From an uncultured Pirellulales bacterium (GTDB taxonomy: Bacteria > Planctomycetota > Planctomycetia > Pirellulales > Thermoguttaceae): a stretch of 64,000 bases of DNA. The DNA lies in the NCBI GenBank assembly GCA_938015445.1, contig CALLPE010000006.1:75001-139000 (forward strand). Reading direction: 5' to 3'. Shown here piece after piece: positions 26,018 through 34,571 of the stretch; position 1 is the first letter of the stretch; each line of letters opens with the position of its first letter. The translations under genes were made by a program, and so were the position numbers. The notes beneath the pieces are model-generated. The model was not told the DNA's origin. It did no database searches and saw only the letters and a list, made by a program, of their open reading frames with translations.

Positions 26018-26914
26018 TCACTGGCCCAGGAACTCCACGTTGCCGGCGAACTGGCGACGGATTAGCTCCGAGGGTGGTGGGTTCTCCACCCCCTCGGCCT
26101 GCTCGAGAATCTGCGGCACTAGCCACACGATGACCACGATATGGCCGCCTTGGTGCCGCGCGTAGATCTCGGTGGTGGCTTGCAACAAGCCACCGCCCGA
26201 TTGGGTTGAGCTGGCTTCGGAATTGGCGGATTGTGCGGCGTTGGGCGCAGTCTGACCGTCGGACTGCTGCTGAGGCTCTTCCGCCGTGCGCTGCGCGCCA
26301 TCGTCCTGCGATTTCCGCTGCGGTTTTTTCGCAGCGTCGTTCTTCTTTCCGCTTTTCTTGTCGTTTTTCTGTTCCACATCTTCGGTAAAGAAAAGCCATT
26401 TGTGCGTCCCCCGCAACCAGCGCCAGCGACTTTCTTTACCATCGCGTGCCAGGCAAGACACATCCTTCGGCCCTTCCATCTCCTCGCCGAAAAGCCCCTG
26501 CGCCCGTTCGCTGATTACATAATACGGATCGCGTTGCTTGACGTTCTCTTCGGCCAGCAGGTAGCAGTAGAAGGGAACGCGCCGCACCTGGCCCTCCTCG
26601 TCTTGCACTTTGACGAACACTTCGTAAGTGGCCCGCAACGGATAGGGCAGTACAATGGGCGGTTGCAGCCTTTGGGGAGGCAGTTGTTCATTAGCGGATT
26701 TTCTTTCCTGGAGTGGCTGGCCGAGCTGTTTCAGCGGGCGGAAGAGCACTGCGCGCATTCCGGGCAGTTCGGTGGGCTGGTCGAAAGTTTCGGCGAACTG
26801 GGCGTTAAGCTCTTCGACGCGCTTCGCCACCCGCCGGGCGTATTCGCCCCCGCCGCAACCGACCACTGCGCACAGCAGCGTGGCAGCCGTCAAACTCAGA
26901 AAGTGCTTGCTCAT
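26018..26914 (-). CDS. Lipoprotein of unknown function with low-complexity middle
   Basis: 298 aa. A lipoprotein signal ends in AVVGC, with the lipidated Cys near residue 19. Residues 25-60 form a heptad-like helix (RRVAKRVEELNAQFAETF). A beta-rich region follows (YEVFVKVQDEEGQVRRVPFY, GTHKWLFFTEDVE), then a Lys/Asp/Gln-rich linker at about residues 170-225 and a C-terminal part with GGHIVVIVWLVPQILE. No known domain was recognised. ATG 26914 is seven bases after AGAGG. It converges on pncB and lies downstream of the cold-shock gene on the same strand. Confidence 0.72.
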   Translation of the reverse strand: MSKHFLSLTAATLLCAVVGCGGGEYARRVAKRVEELNAQFAETFDQPTELPGMRAVLFRPLKQLGQPLQERKSANEQLPPQRLQPPIVLPYPLRATYEVFVKVQDEEGQVRRVPFYCYLLAEENVKQRDPYYVISERAQGLFGEEMEGPKDVSCLARDGKESRWRWLRGTHKWLFFTEDVEQKNDKKSGKKNDAAKKPQRKSQDDGAQRTAEEPQQQSDGQTAPNAAQSANSEASSTQSGGGLLQATTEIYARHQGGHIVVIVWLVPQILEQAEGVENPPPSELIRRQFAGNVEFLGQ

Positions 26915-27224
26915 AAGGTGGCCTCTGGAACAATTTTCGCCGGGGCAGCCATGGGACTTCAGACGCCCGGACGGCCTTGCCCGACAATTCGGTGCGAGTC
27001 GCGCTTTGCTGAAGTTGCCGGTCGAGAGAAAACCGCGGCCAGTGTCGGCACGGGGAGGGCTGCCTGTTGGCAGGCCCAAAGAGCCGCACTAAGCACTTCG
27101 GCGGTGCTTTCGGAAGGGCCTGCCGCTGGTGCGCCCAGCGCGTCGCTGGCTGTAAGCAGCGCCCGGCCCAGGGCGGCCCGCCTTGCCCGAGCCGCTCCGG
27201 CCGTGATGAGCGATGTTGCACGGG

Positions 27225-27440
27225 TCATACGGGACGGACCATCGAAGCCCGCGGCCCCTTGCCCCGGCCTTTCCCGCTGGACTCCTCTTCCAGCTCGTAT
27301 TCGACTGTTTGGCGCTCTTGCAAGTCTTCGAAACTGCCGTCTTTGACCACTGAATGATGGAAAAAAACGTCTCCGCGCTCCCCGGAAATGAAGCCGAAGC
27401 CCCGATCCGCGACGAGCTTCTTGATCACACCTTGGGGCAT
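27225..27440 (-). CDS. Cold-shock-domain protein
   Basis: 71 aa, the normal CspA size. Binds single-stranded RNA or DNA and melts secondary structure. RNP1 is GFGFISGERGD and RNP2 is VFFHHS. The start GVIKKLVADRG replaces the common GTVKWF, so this is the divergent 'cold shock domain' type. The C-terminus is basic and Gly-rich (SSGKGRGKGP). ATG 27440 lies eight bases after GAGGAG; an upstream in-frame ATG at 27470 has no such support. Confidence 0.92.
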   Translation of the reverse strand: MPQGVIKKLVADRGFGFISGERGDVFFHHSVVKDGSFEDLQERQTVEYELEEESSGKGRGKGPRASMVRPV

Positions 27441-27795
27441 TGCTGCCACTCCTCGCAACAGGGCGGGCAAGTCGCCCGCGAACTCTCACCGACCGAAGCG
27501 CTAGCATAGCACCCCGGACTTCCGGAAGTCGGCTCGCCGCTGTGGTTGCAAACGGCCGGCATTCCAGACGAACGCTCGCACGGCTGTAACATACTACACG
27601 CGGATTAGCAGTGCAAGCGCGTGCTAACCGATAACAATCCTGGGCGCGTCCCAGTACGGTTCGCTTGCCAATGCTGGCTTGCTTTTCGACGTTGGCTGAT
27701 TTGCCAAGCTCGGCCTGCTTGCCCAACTCGGCGCACAGCCCTGCCGGTGTCCACCACATGACAAATGGCATGGCACCAGCCTATTGGTAAGCGGC
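27441..27795. other. Intergenic region filled with 18-bp repeats
   Basis: 355 bp between the cold-shock gene and the short Hsp70 gene, both on the minus strand. It contains the 18-bp array at 27661-27732 and the 15-bp duplication at the Hsp70 end. An open minus frame crosses it, encoding repeated hexapeptides like AELGKQ, but has no ribosome-binding site and continues into unrelated sequence. Confidence 0.55.
27661..27732 (-). repeat. 18-bp tandem array, four units
   Basis: Units at 27661, 27679, 27697 and 27715 each end GGC and, on the minus strand, begin GCC followed by a variable triplet and end near AAG CAG. The two right-hand units share TTGCCMARCTCGGC. The period is a multiple of three, so a minus reading frame stays open as AELGKQ-like hexapeptides. 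Confidence 0.8.
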
Positions 27796-27809
27796 CTATC
27801 TGTAATCGG
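27780..27809 (-). repeat. 15-bp tandem duplication across the short Hsp70 stop codon
   Basis: Units 27780-27794 and 27795-27809 match at 12 of 15 bases (CCTATNNGTAANCGG). The stop codon is at 27796-27798, inside the right unit. Confidence 0.75.
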
Positions 27810-29343
27810 TAGGCGGAAGCCCGCAGATGTATTGCCGCCAGCCGTCGAGATGCTCCTTGCTGAGGCTGTTTTCGCGCACGATCTCGGTCTCCACCATGTG
27901 ATGCGTCTGGGGAAGGCGCACGCGCACCTTCAATCGCCCGTTGGGTTCGTAGTTGAACGAGACCACCACCGGGTAGCGCGCCGGCAGGCCGGGAGGCAGG
28001 TTTCGCACCGAGCAGCGGCCCACCGGTGTGCAATCGTCGGCCGAAGGGCTTTCGCCCTCGACGATCTGCACCAGGATCGAGCGCTGGCCGTCCTTATGGG
28101 TGCGAAACACCCGACGCCGTTTGACCGGCAAAGGCGTGTTGCGGGGAATAAGTATCCCGTTGCGGCGGCGTTTGGTCAGCGGGTCGATTCCCACCACGCC
28201 CAAGCTGTGCGAGTTCACGTTGCGGATGGTGAAGGTAGCCGGCCGGCCTTCCTGCTGGGCGATCAATAACCCGGCGTGCAGCGCGGCGCCGTGAGCCACG
28301 GCTTCGTCGGCAGCCACGGAGCTATCGGGGGTTTTGCCCGATATCTGCTGGAGCATGTTGCGCACCGCGGGCATGCGCGTCGAGCCGCCCACCAGCAATA
28401 TCCTGTCCACCTCCGACCAATCCAAGCCGGCCGCTTTAAGGGTCTGCACCGTGGTGAAGCGCGTGCGGTCCAACAAATCCTGGGTGGCTTCTTCGAACTG
28501 TTGCCGGGTGATTTCGACCTGGGAGACCATGCCCCGGTATTCGCACGGTATGACCACTTTTTGACGCACCGAAAGGGTGCGCTTGGCGTCTTCGCATTCG
28601 CGCCATAGTTTGCCGGCGGCGCGGGGGTCTTCGCGCGGGTCGCACAGGTGTTCGCGCATGAACCGTTCGGCCACCAGGTCCACCAGCCGCTGGTCCCAGT
28701 CATATCCGCCCAGCCGCACGTCCCCATCGGTGGCCAAGGCGATGAACTGAGTGCCGCGGATTTCCATCACCGTCACGTCGAAGGTGCCGCCGCCCAGGTC
28801 GTAAACCAGCACGTGCTGCGGCTCGTCGCTAGATGTAGTCCGCGACAGGAAACCCTGTTGGAAGCCAAAGGCCACCGCTGCCGCAGTCGGCTCGTTGATG
28901 ATGTCCATCACCTCTAGTCCGGCCATATAACCGGCGTCCTGGGTAGCCTTGCGGCGCACCTCGTCGAAGTACGCCGGCACAGTGATCACCACTTTGCTGA
29001 ACGGCCCGATCTGTTGGATGGCGTCCTGCCGCAGTTTGTTGAGGATGAAGGCTTCGATGACTTCGGGCGGATACTGTTTGCCCTCCAGCACTTTGTGGAA
29101 CACACGATGGCCGACATCACGCTTGCTGCACTCGGCGCAGCGTTCGGCCTCGGTGGCCAAGGCTTTCAGTGCTTCCTTGCCGACGATTATCTCCTCGCGG
29201 TCGAACAGCACTACGCTGGGCGTCAGGTGGTCTCCTTCGGCGTTGACCAGTGTGACGGGCCGTCCCTGGTCGTCGAGCCTGGCGACCACCGAGAAGGTGG
29301 TACCCAAATCGATGCCCACAGCCGGTATTGATTCGTTGCTCAT
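27796..29343 (-). CDS. Hsp70-like protein without the C-terminal lid
   Basis: 515 aa, about 120 shorter than DnaK. The ATPase domain is complete: GIDLGTTFSVVARL at residues 10-23, VVITVPAYFDEVRRKAT, INEPTAAAVAFGF, YDLGGGTFDVTVMEI and ILLVGGSTRMPAVRNML. The substrate-binding beta domain is present but altered (VNSHSLGVVGIDPLTKRRR, ILIPRNTPLPVKRRRVF). The helical lid is missing; the protein ends 30 residues after the beta domain. No DnaJ or GrpE gene lies near, so this is a dedicated Hsp70 rather than the housekeeping DnaK. A paralogue follows upstream on the same strand. Two 23-bp direct repeats lie before the start. The ORF start is a plain ATG with no strong ribosome-binding site. Confidence 0.9.
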   Translation of the reverse strand: MSNESIPAVGIDLGTTFSVVARLDDQGRPVTLVNAEGDHLTPSVVLFDREEIIVGKEALKALATEAERCAECSKRDVGHRVFHKVLEGKQYPPEVIEAFILNKLRQDAIQQIGPFSKVVITVPAYFDEVRRKATQDAGYMAGLEVMDIINEPTAAAVAFGFQQGFLSRTTSSDEPQHVLVYDLGGGTFDVTVMEIRGTQFIALATDGDVRLGGYDWDQRLVDLVAERFMREHLCDPREDPRAAGKLWRECEDAKRTLSVRQKVVIPCEYRGMVSQVEITRQQFEEATQDLLDRTRFTTVQTLKAAGLDWSEVDRILLVGGSTRMPAVRNMLQQISGKTPDSSVAADEAVAHGAALHAGLLIAQQEGRPATFTIRNVNSHSLGVVGIDPLTKRRRNGILIPRNTPLPVKRRRVFRTHKDGQRSILVQIVEGESPSADDCTPVGRCSVRNLPPGLPARYPVVVSFNYEPNGRLKVRVRLPQTHHMVETEIVRENSLSKEHLDGWRQYICGLPPTDYR

Positions 29344-29371
29344 GGTAGCATCGTACAGAACTTGCCGACTG

Positions 29372-29417
29372 GCTATCGATCAACCGTCAATATAGCTATC
29401 GATCAACCGTGAATATA
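29372..29417. repeat. Two 23-bp direct repeats upstream of the short Hsp70 gene
   Basis: Units 29372-29394 and 29395-29417 begin GCTATCGATCAACCGT and differ at one base. They lie 29-74 bases before the Hsp70 start and could be a duplicated operator or just a recent tandem duplication. Confidence 0.85.
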
Positions 29418-29651
29418 ATTGTCCCGCTTCTGCTAAATCTCACTTTGTCGGACTGCTTACTTCAGTGGCAGCAAAAACTCGGGGTGCCATAGTCTGTACC
29501 GCTGCCGCCCTCGAAGGTCATCTGCACTGCCGAGTTCCCCGGCCCGCGTCTTGGCAAATATCAAAATATCGAATGCCAGACGCACAACGCGGCTGTACAA
29601 GCTGTACAAGACGACTGTGCGGCGGGCAACAGCAGCAACTATTGGAACCGA
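29418..29651. other. Intergenic region between the two Hsp70 genes
   Basis: 234 bp with no gene. A short 9-bp doublet GCTGTACAA is repeated at about 29602-29619. It probably holds the promoter of the short Hsp70 gene. Confidence 0.4.
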
Positions 29652-31916
29652 TCATCCCTTCAAAATACTCACCAGCTTGCTGAACACGTCGGGACGAACC
29701 AACCACAGTACCAAACTCCCCAGTGCAAGCCCCAGTATCGCGGAAACCACATAACCTATGGCGCCGAACAGCCAGCGAGGTATTTGCAGGCGGATGGTCA
29801 ACTTGCGTGCGGCCTCGGCGTTGGCCATCCGCGCGGCCACGGTCGAAGGGCCGGTCGTTCCCATCGACTGAGGACTTATCGACCGAGGACTTAATGTCGT
29901 GGCGGCAGCCCCTGGTTGCGCCCCGCCCGCCGACAAAGGCATCTCCGACGTGGGAACAGACACCGCGGCACCGCCCGGCGGTACTGCGCCTGCCGCGGCC
30001 ACTCCGGCGGCTGTAGCCGGGGCATGCCCGGCTGACGGCATTTGCACCGTGGGCGGCAAGGGCAAGGGGATTGCTCCTAACCCGTGCGCCGCGGCCTGCG
30101 CACCGGAAGTCGCAAGGGCGCTATCAGCCCCGGCAGCGACAGTGCTGGCCATTTGGGCTGTGCCTGCCGACGTTCCACCCGCAGGCTCCGCCGGCGCAAC
30201 CGCTCCCCCAGCACCAATACCAACAGGCGGGGTCGATGCAGCCGTGGCAAGCCAGTGGCCAGCAGACGCGGCCGCGGAAGCGGCAGCCGCCGCTGCCGGC
30301 GGGAAGGACTGCGGGGAGGGCCAACTAGTTGCCGCCGCCGACTGCAACTGTTGGCTGGCGGCGCGGAAGGCCTCGAAACCGGCTCCCGATTCCACCAGTT
30401 GCCTCCACCCGGCAATACCAGCGCTCGACAGCCCCGCTGTGCGTTCCAACTCCAACGTGGCCTTGTGATGCGTCCCCGGCACGACCGCCCGAACGCTCAA
30501 CCGTCCATTCGTGCCGTACTCGAAGGTTACATCCACCGGCCAACCCTTGGGCAAGCCGGCGGGCAGATCGCGAATGGCCGTTCGTCCGATCGCCGTACAC
30601 TCTGCCGGCAGCGAGCTTTCCCCCTCGAGCACCTGGATGACGATCGACCGCTGATTTTCGGTCTTGGTCATGAACCGTTCGGTGAATTTGGCGGGCAGAC
30701 GGGTGTTGCGGGGGATGAGGATCACGTTGGTCTTTCGCATCGTTTCCGGGTCGATTCCCTCGATCCCCAAGCTGTGCGAATTGACGTTGGTGACCTCGAA
30801 GTGGACGCTCATCCCCGGTTCGCCGCGCTTCGACAGCAAGTAGGCGGCGTACAGGGCGGCGCCGCGGGCGACGGCCTCGTCGGGGTTGACCGTGCGGTCC
30901 GGCTCGATGCCGGTCATTTTCCGCAGCATATCGACGACCATCGGCATGCGCGTCGAGCCGCCCACCAGCAGCACCCGGGAAACGTCTTTCCACTGCATTT
31001 TGGCGTCGGCGATCAATTGCCGGGTAGTGTAGGCCGTGCGCTCCAACAGGTCGGCGGTCAGTTCGTTGAACAGCTCGCGTGTTACTGGAATCTCTGAAGT
31101 CTTGCCGCCAAACTCGATCTGCACGGTAGTGCGATTGCGAGCCGTCAGAGCATGTTTGGCGTCGATGGCGGCCGCCAGCACCCGATTGGCAGCGATCGGG
31201 TCCTGCTTGGGGTCCAGCCCGTGGGTTGCGCGGAATTGCTCGCACAGGTAATCAACCAGCCGGAGGTCCCAATCGTGGCCGCCGAGCTGGACGTCGCCAT
31301 CGGTGGCGATGGTGTCTACCCTGCCCGACGCCAGGTGCAACAAGGTCACGTCGAACGTGCCGCCGCCCAGATCGTACACCAGCACGTTCATTTCTTCGCG
31401 GGGCGTTCCGACGGGGGTCAGGTATCCGAGTTTCTCGCCGAAAGCCAGCGCCGCTGCCGTCGGTTCGTTGACGATGTCCAGAACTTTCAGGCCGGCCATT
31501 TCCCCGGCGTCGGCCGTAGCCTTCCGCCGCGGCTCGTCGAAATACGCCGGCACTGTGATCACCACGTGCGGATCGGGGCAAAGCTGCCGCACTATGTCGG
31601 TCTTCAGTTTGCGCAGAATGCAAGCCTGTATTACCTCGGGCGGCAGATATTGCCCGTGGATCGGCCGGCTGTAGTACGGCGCGCCCATATCGCGCTTGAC
31701 CCACTCGGCCACTAGGTCCGGATTGATGAAAAGCGCGGTGCGGGCATGCCTGCCGACTACTACTTCCGAGTCGCTGAATAATACCACACTGGGAGTAAGA
31801 ATCTCCTCTTCGGCGTTGCGCAACACCACCGACTTGCCCGACTCGTCGACGTAGGCAATTACCGAAAAGGTAGTCCCAAGATCAATCCCAATGGGGATAA
31901 TGCGCGGCATTGGCAA
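29652..31916 (-). CDS. Membrane-anchored Hsp70-like protein
   Basis: 754 aa. Residues 1-500 resemble the neighbouring short Hsp70: GIDLGTTFSVIAYVDESG, HVVITVPAYFDEPRRKAT, VNEPTAAALAFGE, YDLGGGTFDVTLLHL, LLVGGSTRMPMVVDML, and the beta domain with VNSHSLGIEGIDPETMRK. The lid is replaced by about 170 residues of Ala/Pro/Gly/Ser-rich linker. A C-terminal segment (WLFGAIGYVVSAILGLALGS and VLWLVRPDVF) is one long or two short membrane helices. The chaperone domain would therefore be tethered on the cytoplasmic side of the membrane. The pair probably arose by duplication and then diverged in the tail. Partner proteins are unknown. Confidence 0.88.
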   Translation of the reverse strand: MPMPRIIPIGIDLGTTFSVIAYVDESGKSVVLRNAEEEILTPSVVLFSDSEVVVGRHARTALFINPDLVAEWVKRDMGAPYYSRPIHGQYLPPEVIQACILRKLKTDIVRQLCPDPHVVITVPAYFDEPRRKATADAGEMAGLKVLDIVNEPTAAALAFGEKLGYLTPVGTPREEMNVLVYDLGGGTFDVTLLHLASGRVDTIATDGDVQLGGHDWDLRLVDYLCEQFRATHGLDPKQDPIAANRVLAAAIDAKHALTARNRTTVQIEFGGKTSEIPVTRELFNELTADLLERTAYTTRQLIADAKMQWKDVSRVLLVGGSTRMPMVVDMLRKMTGIEPDRTVNPDEAVARGAALYAAYLLSKRGEPGMSVHFEVTNVNSHSLGIEGIDPETMRKTNVILIPRNTRLPAKFTERFMTKTENQRSIVIQVLEGESSLPAECTAIGRTAIRDLPAGLPKGWPVDVTFEYGTNGRLSVRAVVPGTHHKATLELERTAGLSSAGIAGWRQLVESGAGFEAFRAASQQLQSAAATSWPSPQSFPPAAAAAASAAASAGHWLATAASTPPVGIGAGGAVAPAEPAGGTSAGTAQMASTVAAGADSALATSGAQAAAHGLGAIPLPLPPTVQMPSAGHAPATAAGVAAAGAVPPGGAAVSVPTSEMPLSAGGAQPGAAATTLSPRSISPQSMGTTGPSTVAARMANAEAARKLTIRLQIPRWLFGAIGYVVSAILGLALGSLVLWLVRPDVFSKLVSILKG

Positions 31917-32115
31917 CGACCTCTTGATCTGTCCAAGAAGTGTAGTGTACCAGCCGGCTCAAGCGTTCTCAAGGAACCAACGCAGGAGGGATTATCGGGC
32001 CGGATTGCCACGCACAGGTGCGCCAATCGGAAAAAGCGATAAGATCGGCGCCGCAGTTTCGCCCGATGCATTGCCGGTGCGGAACAGACCAGCCAGTGGC
32101 TCGCCGCCGCCGAAA

Positions 32116-33330
32116 CTACTGGCCTTTGTCTTCCATCAGCCAGCCGAGAGACAGTCGCGCCAGCGTGATCTTCTCGTAAGGGCTTTCCTCGCCTCGTTCA
32201 TACAGGCAATAAATAGTGCCATCGCCGCCCACGGCCAGACAGGAGTACGCCGCCGGGCCTTCGTGAATGATCCGACTAATTGGCCAAGTCTTGCCCTCGT
32301 CGAAGCTGGCCCGCACGGTCAGCTTCTCGCGTTTGTTGGTACTGGCCGGGTTGCTGAACAGGATGACGCCCGGGCGGCCGCCTTGGGGAAGGCTGTACCG
32401 CCGGATGCTCGCTTGGCAAACCGGTTCCACCAACGCCTGATCGTAGTAAACCTCGCCGAAGTTTTGGCCGCCGTCTTTGCTTATGGCCACTGCCCGGCAC
32501 TGATATTTCCGGTTGTAATTTCGCATGTTGAGCATTACCGAGCCGTCGGCCAGTTCCACGGCTTCGCACTCGTTTGTGCCCGAACCAACAATCCCGCCCA
32601 GCTTCCACGTCTTACCCCGGTCGTCGCTGTAAACCACATGCGAACGGAAGACCTTCGTCTGCGCCTCCTTGTGATCGCATGGCACCAGCAGTCTTCCGCT
32701 GCCAAGTTGTATTCCGGCCCCTGGGCCGGTTGCGTACCACGTCCAATCGGGTTTTTTCAGCAGATGGGTAAGATTTTGCGGTTTGGAGAAGGTCTTGCCG
32801 TCGTCGGTGCTGTAACAAATCCACACGGTGCGCGTTCCCTTGGACTTGCCCCCGGCGATCATCTCCTCCGTGTCGCTGCCAAGGTTATGGGTCATCAGCA
32901 AGAAGATCGTGCCGCTTTGGCGGTCGACCACCGGGCAAGGGTTGCCGCAGGTATTGTCGGCGTCGTCCCAGACGATCTGCTGAGTGCTGAAGGTCCGTCC
33001 GCCGTCTTCGCTGCGTTTCAGCAGCAGGTCGATGTCGCCCGAGTCGCCCCGGCCGCGTTTTCGCCCCTCGCAAAACGCAAGCACAGTTCCTTTGTTGGTG
33101 ACGATTACCGAGGGTATGCGATACGTGTGGTAACCGTCCTGGCCCGAGATGAACACATCGACTTGCTCTAACCCCCGGTCAACCACTGGCTGATCGGCGG
33201 CGACCGCAACAGTCATTGACCACAGGCAAACACACACCAGAGCCGCAACCCGTAGCAGCCATTGCCACTTTAAACGCAGCCATTGCTGCTCCAAACAGCG
33301 ACGGGACACTTGATACTCAGCACGTGTCAT
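32116..33330 (-). CDS. Exported exo-sialidase (BNR/Asp-box, GH33-like)
   Basis: 404 aa. A basic start and hydrophobic run (WLLRVAALVCVCLWSMTVAVAA region) form a signal peptide to about residue 40. The mature enzyme is a six-bladed propeller with the catalytic YRIPS (Arg-Ile-Pro) near residue 60, followed by FCEGRKRGRGDSGDIDL. Asp boxes are SEDGGRTF, STDDGKTF, SDDRGKTW, SKDGGQNF and SFDEGKTW. It removes terminal sialic acid or a related acidic sugar from glycans outside the cell. The start ATG 33330 has GGGGGA just before. A truncated collagen-binding-type domain gene lies just upstream on the same strand. Confidence 0.92.
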   Translation of the reverse strand: MTRAEYQVSRRCLEQQWLRLKWQWLLRVAALVCVCLWSMTVAVAADQPVVDRGLEQVDVFISGQDGYHTYRIPSVIVTNKGTVLAFCEGRKRGRGDSGDIDLLLKRSEDGGRTFSTQQIVWDDADNTCGNPCPVVDRQSGTIFLLMTHNLGSDTEEMIAGGKSKGTRTVWICYSTDDGKTFSKPQNLTHLLKKPDWTWYATGPGAGIQLGSGRLLVPCDHKEAQTKVFRSHVVYSDDRGKTWKLGGIVGSGTNECEAVELADGSVMLNMRNYNRKYQCRAVAISKDGGQNFGEVYYDQALVEPVCQASIRRYSLPQGGRPGVILFSNPASTNKREKLTVRASFDEGKTWPISRIIHEGPAAYSCLAVGGDGTIYCLYERGEESPYEKITLARLSLGWLMEDKGQ

Positions 33331-33389
33331 ACATTCCCCCTTCCTAATTAGCAACACGCTCAGTGACTCGGCCACAGCCAGTTTTACTG

Positions 33390-33840
33390 TCATTGTGCAC
33401 CAGGTTCCACCGTGATCACCGCGCGCCGGTAAGCGAACAACTTGGGGTTGCCGTCGTCTTCCACTTGAAGGATCACGTGGATCGTGGCGGGCTTGGCCGG
33501 TGACGGGGCTTCCGCCGCATCTTCTAGTACAAACACCCAATCGTTACCTTCGCCAGGCTGACCCGGTGGATCGAACGATTGACGCCCCTTGCCGGGCAGC
33601 CGGCCAATTTCGATGGTCTTCCCTGTCCGGGGATCGAACCACGCGGCTTGCACCTCGGCCAGTTTGAGTTTGTCGGGCCATATATCAAGCGTCCTTCCCA
33701 TCCGTGCGTAAACTGGCGCGTATCCTTCGCCGCGCAACGCCAGACACATCTGCCGGACGAGTCGGGAATGCCTCGAATAAATGCATAAGGCCAGACACAT
33801 CTGCTTCGCGAGTCGGGAATGCCTCGAAAAATACATTTCA
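33390..33840 (-). pseudogene. Remnant of a DUF4038/apiosidase-type glycosidase C-terminus
   Basis: The frame ending at 33390 encodes only the C-terminal domain found in DUF4038-type glycosidases ('putative collagen-binding domain'). It reads GEGYAPVYARMGRTLDIW, AAWFDPRTGKTIEIG and then NDWVFVLEDAAE. The catalytic barrel is absent. Upstream the frame runs into a 51-bp tandem duplication (33739-33840) and then random sequence. No start with a ribosome-binding site is seen. I regard it as a truncated gene. It could still be expressed as part of the sialidase transcript, 59 bases upstream of that gene. Confidence 0.65.
33739..33840 (-). repeat. 51-bp tandem duplication in the gene remnant
   Basis: Two units, starting at 33739 and 33790, share GCCAGACACATCTGC and GAGTCGGGAATGCCTCGAA. 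The period is 17 codons, so both copies read in the same frame (SRHSRL, QMCLAL). Confidence 0.88.
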
Positions 33841-34571
33841 AACTGCGCCCTGCCTATTCCGGAAAGGTGCATACACCACAGGACTGGCCGTCCGCAAATC
33901 TGATCCATACATCCCCAAAAACGCCGACAAAGGTCTGAACTCGAATATTGCAGATTTGCCGGCGGGCGCACAAAATGCAACCCACACCATGTCAGTAGTT
34001 CACCAAGTTTGGCATTGCCCGGTATGGTCCTACCGGCCCAGACTTCAGGTCATTTTGCACTAGGCGCGCTGGTAGCCCATGAATAAAAAATCTGCTAGCC
34101 GACCGACTGAATTGTTGCTAGCCGACAAACCCAAATCGTCGCCGAGTTGACCAAAGTTTTATCAGCGACCGTCTGGCCTAAAAGAATATATACGCTTCGA
34201 CCTGGGCAACTCGATAGCTTTTGGCCTGGACAGATCTATACTCCGCTAAACTCTGCGGCGTGCTACAGCAAGCAGGTTTGCGCAACAGTGCGGCGACTTG
34301 GATAAAATGACACAAGGCAAAGATAGGCTACCAAACCAAAACCGACAAGTGCGCGCCGACCGCGGCACGCGCTGGTCGATCATGGTGGACTGGCGCGGGG
34401 CCCGGATCGGCTCAGGCGCATTGTCGTATCCTCCGCGCAGGCACCCGGACCATAGCACGCCGTCGGAGAAATACACATCGCTAACCTGTTGACATCGAGT
34501 CGGTTAGTCCCCAAGATGCAGCCGCGCCGAGTAGACAACGGTCATACCATGCAGCGAGGAGTAAAAAGGGC
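33841..34571. other. Divergent intergenic region, no gene
   Basis: 731 bp between the remnant and the GH2 gene. GCTAGCCGAC occurs at 34094 and 34117 as a 23-bp direct doublet. AT-rich tracts near 34080-34190 may be promoter DNA for the GH2 gene. Short open frames here have no support. Confidence 0.45.

Noticed and set aside
26959-27771. 270-codon minus frame covering the cold-shock gene
   Set aside because: Overlaps the well supported cold-shock gene in another frame; its first part is the 18-bp repeat array and the rest has no family likeness.
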